Shown here piece by piece: positions 52,103-61,241 of a DNA stretch of 64,000 nucleotides. The notes beneath the pieces were generated by a model. The model was not told the origin of the DNA. It worked only from the letters and a program-made list of their open reading frames with translations, and ran no database searches. Both the position numbers and the translations under genes were made by a program. Numbering within the stretch: the stretch's first letter is position 1; each line of letters begins with the position of its first letter. Source of the DNA: Gemmata massiliana (GTDB lineage: Bacteria > Planctomycetota > Planctomycetia > Gemmatales > Gemmataceae); NCBI RefSeq assembly GCF_901538265.1, contig NZ_LR593886.1, positions 7,027,738 through 7,091,737 of the forward strand, read 5' to 3'.

Positions 52103-52681
52103 GGTGTGACTCCAGCGGAGCGAGGGCGTGAGTTTCCTATGAAGAGTATCGGAGGTAAATTTTGGATTCACCATCATTACCCGTTTTCTCCACTTTCTCT
52201 CATATGCGCGGGCCGTGCAAGGGGTTGGTGGTATTGTTCGCGCCCAAAGTGACCATTTGGAAGGGCAATCGTGGGGTAGCGGTGAGGAAAGATTGCGCAT
52301 CACTGGTCCCGATGTAGCCGCGCTGGTGTGCAAACGAGCGGCGCCCGGATTGCGGAATCCGGTCTCGAAACGGAGCGGGAACGGTGTGCCACCGGCTGTA
52401 AAGACCTGCTGCCGGCGCGAGGGGTGAAATTCCCGCTCGTCCTCAAACACTAGCACAGACGCGGCGCCGTGCTTCTGATAACAAACGAAATCGGCCCGAA
52501 TCGATACCAACCCTTCTTTGCGGTGCTGTAACCGCACACGATCTCCTTGTCCGCTCGCACCCGCTGACCGGATGCAATCCTTGTACCTTCCTCAGCGATC
52601 AAGCACCGTGCGGTGTTACAGGTGAATACCGGCCGGACCGCTATCAATTACTTTGAGAGTCCCTCGTACCGAAAGGTGCAC
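52103..52681. other. Divergent intergenic region, no supported gene
   Basis: About 580 bases between the HtrA-like gene and the divergent LysE-type gene. Promoters for both should lie here. Short frames (for example 52450-52647 minus) show no protein-like features. Confidence 0.45.
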
Positions 52682-53320
52682 ATGTCGTGGGAAACGTGGG
52701 GCGTGTTCTTCTTAACTGAAACGGTACTCGCGCTATCGCCGGGACCGGCGGTGCTGTTCGTCGTCTCGACGGCCCTGCGTTACGGCGGGCGCACGTCCGT
52801 GTGGGCGAACCTCGGCATCCTGTCGGGCAACACGTTTTACTTCCTGCTGTCCGCGCTCGGACTCGGCGCGGTGCTGCTCGCGTCGCACGAGCTGTTCACG
52901 ATCGTGAAATGGGTCGGAGCCGCGTACCTCGTTTACCTCGGCTCGCGGCTGATTATTTCTCCCGGTGGGAGCGAAATCGGAGATTCGCGCGACCCCAGTG
53001 GGGAGCCGGAAGTGGGTCGGGCGCGGAAGGTGTTCCGTCAGGCGTTCATACTTCAGGCCGCGAACCCGAAGGCGATCATGTTCTTCGTCGCGCTGTTGCC
53101 GCAATTCATCAACCCGAACGAGAACGTGGCGCTCCAGGTCGCGATCCTGGCGCTCACGTCCGTGGCTTCGGAGTTCGTGGTGCTGGTCGGGTACGGATTC
53201 GCCGCGGGGCGCCTGTCGCACTGGGCGAAGCGCCCCGGGGTAACGCGAACGGCCGACCGCGCGGCCGGGACGCTGCTCGTTGGGGCGGGAATTGGCTTGG
53301 GGCTAACTGCGAATCGATGA
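52682..53320 (+). CDS. LysE/RhtB-family amino-acid exporter
   Basis: 212 residues. The family start is clear: WGVFFLTETVLALSPGPAVL, with the conserved SPGP motif. About six membrane helices follow, including GNTFYFLLSALGLGAVLLAS and AAYLVYLGSRLI, the latter preceding the charged cytoplasmic loop (about 100-120) and the QAANPKAIMFFVALLPQFIN segment. LysE-type proteins export amino acids or related compounds; the substrate is not predictable. The ATG at 52682 is chosen over the upstream open frame because it begins at the conserved N-terminus. Confidence 0.92.
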   Translation: MSWETWGVFFLTETVLALSPGPAVLFVVSTALRYGGRTSVWANLGILSGNTFYFLLSALGLGAVLLASHELFTIVKWVGAAYLVYLGSRLIISPGGSEIGDSRDPSGEPEVGRARKVFRQAFILQAANPKAIMFFVALLPQFINPNENVALQVAILALTSVASEFVVLVGYGFAAGRLSHWAKRPGVTRTADRAAGTLLVGAGIGLGLTANR

Positions 53321-53348
53321 GTTGAACTCGATCGTACCGACTGGGGTT

Positions 53349-53846
53349 TCACGCGCTCGCGAGAGTAGGGCGCGTTGCAGGCTTTACACGAAAGGCCAAC
53401 CGGAGCAGATCGCGCAGCCCCGGCTCCTCGATCCGGTCAAGGGCCTCGTCGAGCGTGACCCAGACCCGCGAGCGCAGGTTGCGCTCGGGCCACGTGTCGC
53501 GGACGTCCGTGACCGCCATCCGGTAAACCAGGACGTGGAGTTCGCGCCCGAGTTTCTCGTATGAGTAAGAACCGAGCGGCTCGGAATCGAGCGCCCCGAC
53601 GAGACCGGCTTCTTCCCACGCCTCAACGAGGGCGGCTTCACCCGGGGTGTGACCGGGGTCGATCTGTCCCTTCGGGACGACCCACCGGCGCCCGCTACTC
53701 GACGTGACTAAACAGATGCGGCCGTCTCGAACCGGAATCGCCGCAGCCTGTCGCATCCAGATTGGCATCGGCATCTCTCCAGCGAGGGGCATTCTGTTGC
53801 GTATCTTGGCGTATCGGCGTCGGAGTTCAAGCTTCTTAGAGCGCAT
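53349..53846 (-). CDS. Nudix hydrolase
   Basis: 165 residues. The Nudix box is PKGQIDPGHTPGEAALVEAW followed by EEAGLVG. The EExG core that binds metal is retained, but compared with the consensus the first Glu is His and the Arg before the core is Val. Layout (AIPVRDGRICLVTSSSGRRW before the box) suggests a subfamily similar to diphosphoinositol/diadenosine polyphosphate hydrolases. The substrate is unknown. It converges with the LysE gene with a gap of only 28 bases. The N-terminal 28 residues are basic and may be overextended; ATG codons inside are alternatives. Confidence 0.85.
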   Translation of the reverse strand: MRSKKLELRRRYAKIRNRMPLAGEMPMPIWMRQAAAIPVRDGRICLVTSSSGRRWVVPKGQIDPGHTPGEAALVEAWEEAGLVGALDSEPLGSYSYEKLGRELHVLVYRMAVTDVRDTWPERNLRSRVWVTLDEALDRIEEPGLRDLLRLAFRVKPATRPTLASA

Positions 53847-53955
53847 TCACGGGATTCACATCAAGTCGCTCGGCAGTACCTATAATTTCCCCTCAAACTG
53901 CGCCGACCGGCCTTAGAGTGGTGCCCCGCGCGGGTTTATCAGGTGAAATTGTTAC

Positions 53956-55158
53956 ATGCGGCAAGAATCGTTGAGCGTCCGACAGGTGATGCAACCCGAA
54001 CCGGTCACGGTCCCGGCCGAGTGCCCGGTACGGGAAGTCATGGAGCAAATGAATCGGCTCCGGATCGGCGCCGTAATCGTTATTAATGGCACGTGCGAAC
54101 TAATCGGCATCTTCACCGAGCGCGACCTGCTGCGCCGGGTCGCCGACGCGGACCCGGGCTGGCGCGACGCGCCCGTTGCCGGGTGGATGACGCCGAACCC
54201 GTTCACCATCTCCCCGGACGTGGGGTGGGACGAGGCCGTGGCACTGATGGACCGAAACCGGGTCCGGCACCTGCCCGTCGTCGACGGCGAGCGCCGCGTG
54301 CTGGGGATCGTGTCCACGCGCACGCTGATGCTCCGGCGCGCCGAAGACCTGAACCGCTTGGTCGAGAACCGCACGCGCGCCCTCAAACAGGCACTCGACG
54401 AGATCATGTCGCGCGACGCCGAGTTGCGGTACAACCTGAGCGCCGCGGGGCGGTTCCAGACGCGGCTCCTGCTCCCGCACGCGCCCCCGGACTGGCCCGA
54501 ACTGCGCTGGGGCGTTCACTACGCTCCGCTCGACCACCTGGGCGGCGATTACTACGACGTCGCGCAACCCGGGCCGGACCACCTGGGGTTCCTGATCGCC
54601 GACGCCAGCGGGCACAGCATCGCCGCGGCGATGGTCGCGATCCTGTCGCGGACCGCGTTCTCCGAGGTATCCGGCTCAACGATTTCCCCCGGGGCCGTGC
54701 TCTCGGAGATGAACGAGCGCCTCCAGGGGCTTGCCGACGAGCGCTTCGTGACCGCGTTCTACGGCGTCCTCGACCGGCGCACGCGGGTGATGACCTACGC
54801 GAACGCCGGGCACCCGTACCCGATGCGGTTCGTGGCTCGCACCGGCGCGGTGCAGGAACTGTCGGTCCCGGGCTTCATGTTGGGCATCGTTCCCGGCGAA
54901 CAGTACCGCGAGAAAACGATCCAACTCGAACCGGGCGACCGGCTCTGCTTCTTCACGGACGGGCTGGTGGAGGCGCGCAACGAGGTGGGCGAGGGCTACG
55001 GTACCGACCGGCTCCAGCGGGCGTTTGCGCAGCACGGCTCGTGTACGGCCGACGTGCTCACGGAGCGCCTACTCGCGGACCAGCGCGCGTTCCGCGGCGA
55101 CCAGAAGCTCAGCGACGACGTGACGCTAGTCGTGGGGGAAGTGTCGCGGGAAGGCTGA
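53956..55158 (+). CDS. CBS-domain protein with PP2C/SpoIIE-type phosphatase (RsbU-like)
   Basis: 400 residues. Two CBS domains occupy about 5-130 (VRQVMQPEPVTVPAECPVRE; VAGWMTPNPFTISPDVGWDE), likely binding adenine nucleotides. A helical linker (130-160, RRAEDLNRLVENRTRALKQA) precedes a SpoIIE/PP2C domain (about 180-398) with metal-binding segments LGGDYYDV, IADASGHSIAAAM, YANAGHPYP and FFTDGLVEARN. Such phosphatases typically act on anti-sigma-factor antagonists in partner-switching regulation; no such partner is visible here. AGGTGA lies about 10 bases before the ATG. Confidence 0.93.
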   Translation: MRQESLSVRQVMQPEPVTVPAECPVREVMEQMNRLRIGAVIVINGTCELIGIFTERDLLRRVADADPGWRDAPVAGWMTPNPFTISPDVGWDEAVALMDRNRVRHLPVVDGERRVLGIVSTRTLMLRRAEDLNRLVENRTRALKQALDEIMSRDAELRYNLSAAGRFQTRLLLPHAPPDWPELRWGVHYAPLDHLGGDYYDVAQPGPDHLGFLIADASGHSIAAAMVAILSRTAFSEVSGSTISPGAVLSEMNERLQGLADERFVTAFYGVLDRRTRVMTYANAGHPYPMRFVARTGAVQELSVPGFMLGIVPGEQYREKTIQLEPGDRLCFFTDGLVEARNEVGEGYGTDRLQRAFAQHGSCTADVLTERLLADQRAFRGDQKLSDDVTLVVGEVSREG

Positions 55159-55200
55159 AGGGGATAGAAATCGGAGCCACGGAATAAGTGGGGATTAAAA

Positions 55201-55292
55201 AGAGCCGCGGATGACGCGGATAACGCAGATCAGAACCAGATAAGATTCAATTTCTGGTTTTTATCCGCGTTATCCGCGTCATCCGCGGCTCT
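55201..55292. repeat. Long palindrome (GCGGATGACGCGGATAACGC family)
   Basis: Arms 55201-55230 and 55263-55292 match at 29 of 30 positions, with a second inner stem AACCAGA/TCTGGTT (55234-55240, 55253-55259). The arms consist of repeated GCGGAT units 9-10 bases apart. It lies between the convergent phosphatase and TPR genes. Confidence 0.9.
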
Positions 55293-55312
55293 GACTTCTT
55301 GCTAATCCCTTC

Positions 55313-58300
55313 CTACTTCGTCTTTGCCGCGTCGAGCACCTTGAACATCGGCAGGTCGGCCGGGTGAATGGCCCGGGCGTCGATCCCGCGGCGCTTCGCC
55401 TCCTGGAAGGCCTTGTTCGCCTCCTCGGTGCTCTGCGACGACTGGCTCATCCGCAGCAGCGCGACGTGGAACCACCGCAGCGCGGTCGGGTCTTGGCTGA
55501 TCGCTTCGGCCAGGTCGCGCTCGGCCGCGGTGAACTGGCGCAGCGTGATCTGGACGCGGGCGCGGGTGTCGAGCAGGTCGCCCGTCAGCCCGCTCTCGCG
55601 GGTGGCGCGGGCCACCAAGTCGAGGGCTTTTTCGGCCGTCGCGGGATCAGCGGCGAGCAGCCAAGCGAGGTTGTTGAGCGCGATCACGTTGCGCGGTTCC
55701 TTCGCGATCACCTTCTCGAAGCCCTCAACGGCCCCCTTCGTGTTGTGCCGGATCGCGAGGAACTCGGACCGGTTCAGCAGCAGCGGGATCGAGTCCGGTT
55801 CTTCCGCCAGGCAGTCGTCGAACCACTTCTGCACCAGTTCGCCCTGGCGGTCCGTGACGGGTCCGCCGCGCACGATCGCCAGCCCCGCGCTCGCCCGGAG
55901 GCGGTTCGGCAGGTAGCGCCCGAACCGTTCGATGCGGTCGAAGGCTTCCGCCGCGCGCCCGTCGGCGGCCAACACGCCGGCCACGCCGACGATCCCTTCC
56001 GGGCGGTTTGGCAGAACGGCCGTGTAGCGCTCGACGGCCGCGGTCGCCATTCGTCGGGCGACGGGGGTTCCGCGCACGTTGGGCAGGCGGCTCAGTTCGT
56101 CGAGCAGTTCGGCCACGCGCGCCGACCGCATGAGGTAGTCACCGGTTCCCGAGTCCGCGACCCGGGCGTAGTCCTCGGCGACCGCCAGCCCGCGGTCCGG
56201 GCGCCCGGCCTTGCACTCGAACCGTGCGACGCTCGCCAGCGAGCTGAAGTCGCCGCCGTGCGAGGCCATCAGCTTCCCGGCGAACGTGGTAGCGGTCGTG
56301 AAGTTACCGTCCTCGACCAGCTCGTCGAGCGCGGCCCGCAGGTAGAAGGCGTAGGACGGGTCGCGCGGGTCGTTGAGCAACTGCTGGAGGCACTGGCGAC
56401 TCGCGGGGCGCATGTTGATCGCCCGGTACAGTTGCGACATCGCGAACAGGTAGCTCGGCGCGTTCGTCAGTTTGTGCGCCGCACCCAGCGACTCGATCGC
56501 CTTCTTCAGCACGTCGCGCCGGTCGGCCCCTTCGAGGTAGCGGCCCAGCGTGGTGAGCACGCTGGCGGTGGCCCGCAGTTCTTCCGGGGTGGCGTTCTCG
56601 GTCGTGGTCACGGCCTTCAGGAGCGTCATCGCCCGCGCCCGGTCGTCGGAGGTTCCGCCGACCGCGTAGATCATCGCGAGGTTGCGCCGCGCCCAGTCCG
56701 CGTCGGTCGGGGTGATGTCTTTGCTCGAGAGCAACGCTTCGAGGATCTTGGCGCCCTCGGCCGGTTGCGATTTGCTGAGCTTCACTGACAGCCGCGCTTG
56801 GGCGAGCACGCGCTTCTCCGCCGGATCAGAAACGTCCGGCACGAACGTGCTCCCGGCGGCGGTGTCGCAGTACACAGCGACCATTCCGAAGTACGCGGGA
56901 GCGGGAAGCTTGCCGCGGGCTGCCGAGAGCACTTCGGGACCGGCCCCGGCGTTGTCCTTTGACACGAACAGCGCCTTGCGGAGCCAGTCGTCGGAGTTCG
57001 CACGCGGTTGGTTAGTGGCGTCGTCGAGCAGAGTCGCGGCTTCCGGGTGCCGCAGGCTCACGGCGCACTCCGCGACCCACGCCGAACCGCCCGGGTCGCG
57101 TGCCACGAGCCCCTTGCACTGGTTGAGGACCGTGTTCGCGGCGCTCGCGGGCAGAGCCGGCAGCACGTGCCCGACCACGCGGCGGAACGGCTCGCCGACC
57201 CAGCGCGGGTCGTTGGACAGGCGCACGAGGAACTGTGCCGCACGGTCCGGGGCGTTCGACCGCACCAGGTGTGCGAGCAGCGCTTCGGCCGATTCGTAGC
57301 GGGTCGGTTCCAACTGGAACGCGCGCTCGGTCAGAATTCCTGCACTCACAGAATCGCCAGCAAGTTGCTTGAGGCGAGCGAGCGCGAGACACGCATCGGC
57401 TCGCGTCGGGTTCTCACCGAACGCGGCGATCACGCGGGCCACGATCGCCGGCGCGCTGTCGGTCGCAGCCGTGCGCGCGTCGCACAGGGCGACCGACGGG
57501 CCGTTCGCACCTTCGAGTTTCACGAGCGCGTTTCGGGCCACTGTACTTGATTCGCTGGCCCCCGCGCGCTCGTGGAGCTTCAACCACATGCCGGTGTTCG
57601 AGGGCTGACGGGCGACGATGCTCCGGAGCATGCGCACCACGTTCGTGTTGTCGCCGAGTCGGTCGTACACCTCGATCAGCCCCGACAGGAGCTTGATCTG
57701 TTCGTTCTCCGGCCAGCCCTCGATGCGGTCGTCGAGCGCGCCGAGCGGGCGCACCTGACCCGGTTCGCGTGCGTACAGGGTGGCCCGGGCGAGCCGAATG
57801 TCGGCACAGTCACCGGCCGAGGCTTGAGCCTCGTCGAGAACCGCGAGCCCCGCGACGCAACCGCTCAGATCGGCGGTCGCCAGCGAGAGGGCGGCCCACA
57901 ACCGCGCGTCCCCGGCCCGGCGCACCGCCTCCTGACGCAGCAACCGCACCGCGTCCGGTAACCGGCCCTGCGCGGTCATCACTTCCGCGACGAGAGTTAC
58001 CGGCTCGGACGACCCGCGTGTGAACCGTGCCGAGAGCTGCTTCGCGAGCGCGTCTTCCACGCGGTGCCAGCTCTCCGCAGCGCCGAGCGGCAGCGTCCGG
58101 GCCTTCACTCGCGCCCACTGCGCGACGACCGTGCCCGTGGCGTAGGGCGATTGCAGCGCGCTGTCGAGTTCGCGGGACGCGGAGTCGAACTTGCCGAGCG
58201 TCATGTACAGGTTGCCCAGGCCGACGTGGGCGGTCACGTTCTTCGGGTCCGCGTTCACCACACGCTGGTAGGCCTTCTCTTCGGAAGTCGAATCGCCCAA

Positions 58301-59518
58301 TTTGTTGAAGCACGTAGCGAGGAGCAAGTTGAGCTGAATGTCCAGACCCGGCAGCCCGACGATCTCGGCACGCAGGCTCTCGATCACCGTGACGGCCTGT
58401 TGCCACTGCTGCTCGCGCATCGCGATGCGGGCCTTCAGGTACTTCACCTGAGTGGCCGGGGCCTTGTTCGCTTCGAGCCGGCGCAGGAGCTCGGTCGTGC
58501 GAACCGTGTCGCCCTGGTGGACTAGCAGGTCGGCGAGCGGCACCATCAGGTCGAGGTCGGTGGGCGAGGCCTTCAGGCCGTCTTCGAGGACCGCGATCGA
58601 CGCGGCCGTGTTCCCGCGGACCAGTTCCAACCACGACAGCCCGCGCACAATCTTCTGGTTCTTCGGGTACAGCGCGACCGCGTCGCGCAGTAGCGCGTGG
58701 GCCGCGGGGAGGTTGCGGCTGCGCTGCATGATCTCGGCCAGCAGGAGCGACGCTTCGGCGTGCTCCGGGTCGAGTTCGAGGACGCGGTGGAGGTCCACCG
58801 CAGCGCGCTTGTACGGGTCGCCCGTGCGCGCAGCGCCCGCGTCTTCGGCGGTGAACGTCTCGAACCGCGCGCGGATCAGGTACGCTTCCGGGTTCTGCGG
58901 GAGCGCCTTCACCATGCGGTCGAGCACGTCGCGTGCGCCCGCGCCGTCTTCCATGTTCTTCCAGACGAGCTGCGCGAGTTGCTGGTAGCCGAGGAGTTCT
59001 TCCGGCGCGCACCGCACGGCGGACTCGTAAGACTTGCGTGCCGCGGCGGTCTGGTTCATGCCGACGTGCGCCTCGGCGGTCTGGTGCCACAGGCGCGACT
59101 CGTTCGGGAACTCCTTCAGCAGCTCCTCGCCGTGGGTGACGGCGTCGGCGAACTTCCCGAGCTTCAGCGAGACGGTGAGCGCCTTGCGCCGGATCTCGTG
59201 GCGGTCCGGGTCGAGCCGGAGGATCTTGTCGTAGAGGAACAGGAGCTGCGGGCTGCCCTTCTGGGCGCCGGGCCGCGCCGCGAGCAGGTCCGCGAGCTGC
59301 ACCTGGGAGTCCACGTCTTCCGGGTGGAACTCGAGGTACTGGCGCAAGTAGTGAATGGCCATGTCCGACCGGCCCGCGTCCGCGGCGCGCTCGGACTGCT
59401 GTTTCAGTGCGGTCGGGATGCGCTGCGCCTGGATCTCGTGCGCGCCGAAGAGCACGCCGGTACACACGAGGAGAACGAGGACGAGCTTGAGGAGGAAGCG
59501 CTTGTTGATCGTCGGCAT
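55313..59518 (-). CDS. Giant membrane-anchored TPR protein
   Basis: 1401 residues. An N-terminal membrane anchor at about 8-26 (LLKLVLVLLVCTGVLFGAHE) is followed by many tetratricopeptide repeats throughout the length, for example ERAADAGRSDMAIHYLRQYL, VVNADPKNVTAHVGLGNLYM and VIAKEPRNVIALNNLAWLLA. Such proteins scaffold protein complexes; no catalytic domain was seen. The frame is open to 59572; the ATG at 59518 directly precedes the basic residues and anchor. Confidence 0.9.
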   Translation of the reverse strand: MPTINKRFLLKLVLVLLVCTGVLFGAHEIQAQRIPTALKQQSERAADAGRSDMAIHYLRQYLEFHPEDVDSQVQLADLLAARPGAQKGSPQLLFLYDKILRLDPDRHEIRRKALTVSLKLGKFADAVTHGEELLKEFPNESRLWHQTAEAHVGMNQTAAARKSYESAVRCAPEELLGYQQLAQLVWKNMEDGAGARDVLDRMVKALPQNPEAYLIRARFETFTAEDAGAARTGDPYKRAAVDLHRVLELDPEHAEASLLLAEIMQRSRNLPAAHALLRDAVALYPKNQKIVRGLSWLELVRGNTAASIAVLEDGLKASPTDLDLMVPLADLLVHQGDTVRTTELLRRLEANKAPATQVKYLKARIAMREQQWQQAVTVIESLRAEIVGLPGLDIQLNLLLATCFNKLGDSTSEEKAYQRVVNADPKNVTAHVGLGNLYMTLGKFDSASRELDSALQSPYATGTVVAQWARVKARTLPLGAAESWHRVEDALAKQLSARFTRGSSEPVTLVAEVMTAQGRLPDAVRLLRQEAVRRAGDARLWAALSLATADLSGCVAGLAVLDEAQASAGDCADIRLARATLYAREPGQVRPLGALDDRIEGWPENEQIKLLSGLIEVYDRLGDNTNVVRMLRSIVARQPSNTGMWLKLHERAGASESSTVARNALVKLEGANGPSVALCDARTAATDSAPAIVARVIAAFGENPTRADACLALARLKQLAGDSVSAGILTERAFQLEPTRYESAEALLAHLVRSNAPDRAAQFLVRLSNDPRWVGEPFRRVVGHVLPALPASAANTVLNQCKGLVARDPGGSAWVAECAVSLRHPEAATLLDDATNQPRANSDDWLRKALFVSKDNAGAGPEVLSAARGKLPAPAYFGMVAVYCDTAAGSTFVPDVSDPAEKRVLAQARLSVKLSKSQPAEGAKILEALLSSKDITPTDADWARRNLAMIYAVGGTSDDRARAMTLLKAVTTTENATPEELRATASVLTTLGRYLEGADRRDVLKKAIESLGAAHKLTNAPSYLFAMSQLYRAINMRPASRQCLQQLLNDPRDPSYAFYLRAALDELVEDGNFTTATTFAGKLMASHGGDFSSLASVARFECKAGRPDRGLAVAEDYARVADSGTGDYLMRSARVAELLDELSRLPNVRGTPVARRMATAAVERYTAVLPNRPEGIVGVAGVLAADGRAAEAFDRIERFGRYLPNRLRASAGLAIVRGGPVTDRQGELVQKWFDDCLAEEPDSIPLLLNRSEFLAIRHNTKGAVEGFEKVIAKEPRNVIALNNLAWLLAADPATAEKALDLVARATRESGLTGDLLDTRARVQITLRQFTAAERDLAEAISQDPTALRWFHVALLRMSQSSQSTEEANKAFQEAKRRGIDARAIHPADLPMFKVLDAAKTK

Positions 59519-59698
59519 GTATCCGCGTCCGTGCGACCGCCGCGGTCGTGTCGGATCGCCCGAACCGGACAAGCGAGCGCGGCAGACCGGGCATGGTAAG
59601 CGGTCCCGCGCACGCGATTCAACCCCAACGGCGCGGCGGCGCCGAAATTGGGGCGAAGTGCATAAAGAGCGGGCGCGCCGGCGGATTCATGCGTCGGA

Positions 59699-60040
59699 TT
59701 ACTTCCCCGCCCGGTCCGGGGCGAAGAACGGGCGCCCGGAGCGGTGGAGGATCTGGTACCCCATCCCGGTGAGCGGGAAATCCTTCGCGACCAGCCGCTT
59801 CACCTTGGTCTTTATGCCCGTCTCTTCGACGATGTCCCCGGGCTTGGGGTCCAGCACGCCCAGGCTGTCGGTGTGGACCACGAAGCGCTCGGGGCGCACG
59901 CCCCGCCCGAGCTGTTCGAGGAACGCATCGATGCTCTCGGTCTGGAGGCAAAACGCGCCCGCGACCAGCTTCAGGCGGAACGTCTTCACCATCCACAGGG
60001 CGGCAATCGGGTCCGTGTAAAAGTATGTGGGTTGCGCCAC
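59699..60040 (-). CDS. Small conserved-looking protein of unknown function
   Basis: 113 residues from a GTG at 60040; the frame is open upstream to 60307, but that part overlaps a repeat and reads as low-quality sequence. It starts MAQPTYFYTDPIAALWMVKT-like and contains FVVHTDSLGVLDPKPGDIVE and FPLTGMGYQILHRSGRPFF. No signal peptide, no family recognised. Codon usage and sharp start suggest a real gene. Confidence 0.6.
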   Translation of the reverse strand: MAQPTYFYTDPIAALWMVKTFRLKLVAGAFCLQTESIDAFLEQLGRGVRPERFVVHTDSLGVLDPKPGDIVEETGIKTKVKRLVAKDFPLTGMGYQILHRSGRPFFAPDRAGK

Positions 60041-60189
60041 GCGAGCCTCGGATAGTGTTTGTGGGAAAAGATGAAGGTTTAGCGAACGCGGGCGCGCGGG
60101 TACACCCCAGTTGCCGGCCGCGAAACGGTTTCCGGAAGCGTGCGCGGGGGTGCTCGCGAACGCGCTGGATTTGCCGCCTGTTTGTTCCC

Positions 60190-60246
60190 AGGGTGCGCGT
60201 CTGCGCCGCGCCCCTGGGCTGAGCAATCTAACCCCTTCGGGGTACA
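60190..60246. repeat. Hairpin-rich intergenic element, second copy of the rpoBC repeat
   Basis: CCCAGGG...CCCCTGGG arms followed by CCTGGGCTGAGCAATC (60213-60228, 15 of 16 matching 3450-3465) and a second hairpin ACCCC-TTC-GGGGT near 60231-60243. A dispersed repeat shared with the rpoB-rpoC gap. Confidence 0.6.
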
Positions 60247-60301
60247 AGAATTGATAGTGCGGGCACGACACGTTGCAGAGGTACCCGTTCCCCTGGTATG
60301 C

Positions 60302-60372
60302 ACCCACCGCCCTTGCGGGCGGGGTTCACCCATTACCGTGACCGGTGAACCCCGCCCGCAAGGGCGGTGGGT
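60302..60372. repeat. Perfect 29-bp inverted repeat
   Basis: 60302-60330 and 60344-60372 are perfect complements, with a 13-base loop CATTACCGTGACC. It contains the nested palindrome CGCCCTTGCGGGCG. It lies between a minus-strand gene and the plus-strand ankyrin gene, upstream of both, so it is not a terminator by position. Confidence 0.95.
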
Positions 60373-60445
60373 AACGTCCGCAACGCGGTTGGCACAATAC
60401 GCGACTGAATGTCGCATTCACTCTCTTTGCAAGTGGCAGACACAA

Positions 60446-61075
60446 ATGCTCAGATGTGTTTTGGCTGTGGCCCTGATTTCGTGTGCGTGGGCCAAAGGTC
60501 AGGAGCCGGTTATTCCACGATTACCGCCAGCCCCCGGGCAGAAGGCAAACCCGCGGATAGCGGAGGTCGATCCCTATGAGGTTGCGCTGATCGCCGCCAT
60601 GCACCAGTTCGCCGAGCGGGGCGAGGTCGATCACCTGCGTGCGATGCTCGACAAGCACCCCAAATGGGTGAACGAGCGGCTCAAGTTTATCGGGAATCGA
60701 AAACCGAGCCACGGCGACCAGTGGGGGCTGCTCCACCGCGCGGCGATGCGCGGCCACCTCTCCACCGTCAAACTGCTCCTCGACAAAGGGGCCGACATTC
60801 AGGCGGACGGTGGTTCGGGGTGGACCCCGCTCCACTTCGCAGTCAGTGCCGAAAAAGAGGACGTCGTTCGCCTGCTCGTCGACAAAGGAGCTAACGTGAA
60901 CGCCGCTACCCAATACCTCCCACCACAACGAATACCGTCGGGTCCGCCCAACGTGGCACCGGAATTTTCCGAGCAGGTGCCAGCGCGTACACCGCTCGAT
61001 ATCGCCCGGGGAAGTAAGCGCGACGAAATCGCCAAGTTCCTGTTGTCGAAAGGCGCGAAGCCGGCGAACCGCTAA
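60446..61075 (+). CDS. Exported ankyrin-repeat protein
   Basis: 209 residues. A signal peptide (MLRCVLAVALISCAWAKGQ) is followed by a proline-rich stretch and three to four ankyrin repeats: GLLHRAAMRGHLSTVKLLLD, GWTPLHFAVSAEKEDVVRLL and a final TPLDIARGSKRDEIAKFLLS. A protein-binding role outside the cytoplasm is expected. Start ATG at 60446; an upstream open frame to 60140 crosses the 29-bp inverted repeat and is not credible. Confidence 0.88.
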   Translation: MLRCVLAVALISCAWAKGQEPVIPRLPPAPGQKANPRIAEVDPYEVALIAAMHQFAERGEVDHLRAMLDKHPKWVNERLKFIGNRKPSHGDQWGLLHRAAMRGHLSTVKLLLDKGADIQADGGSGWTPLHFAVSAEKEDVVRLLVDKGANVNAATQYLPPQRIPSGPPNVAPEFSEQVPARTPLDIARGSKRDEIAKFLLSKGAKPANR

Positions 61076-61190
61076 CGCTAACGAACAATAGACAATTGCA
61101 CTCGCTGTTCCAGCACCGCTTTCGTCCGGTGCGGCGGCGCCGTGAGCGTTCCGCGCTCCGGGTCGGGAAGTAGACACCACGGGAACACCG

Positions 61191-61216
61191 CGGGCCAGGG
61201 ATTGTTCCCTGGCCCG
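61191..61216. terminator. Hairpin between convergent ankyrin and SUKH genes
   Basis: Perfect 11-bp stem (61191-61201 with 61206-61216) and a TTGT loop, followed on the plus strand by a moderately T-rich stretch. A probable terminator for the ankyrin gene. Confidence 0.65.
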
Positions 61217-61241
61217 TGTCGTTATTCCTGTTCGCAACAAA

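Noticed and set aside
52450-52647. Short minus-strand frame in the HtrA-LysE gap
   Set aside because: No ribosome site, no recognisable motif, and it overlaps the presumed promoter area of two divergent genes.
60140-60445. Extended start for the ankyrin protein
   Set aside because: The extra 102 codons run through a dispersed repeat and a perfect inverted repeat; the ATG at 60446 gives a clean signal peptide.
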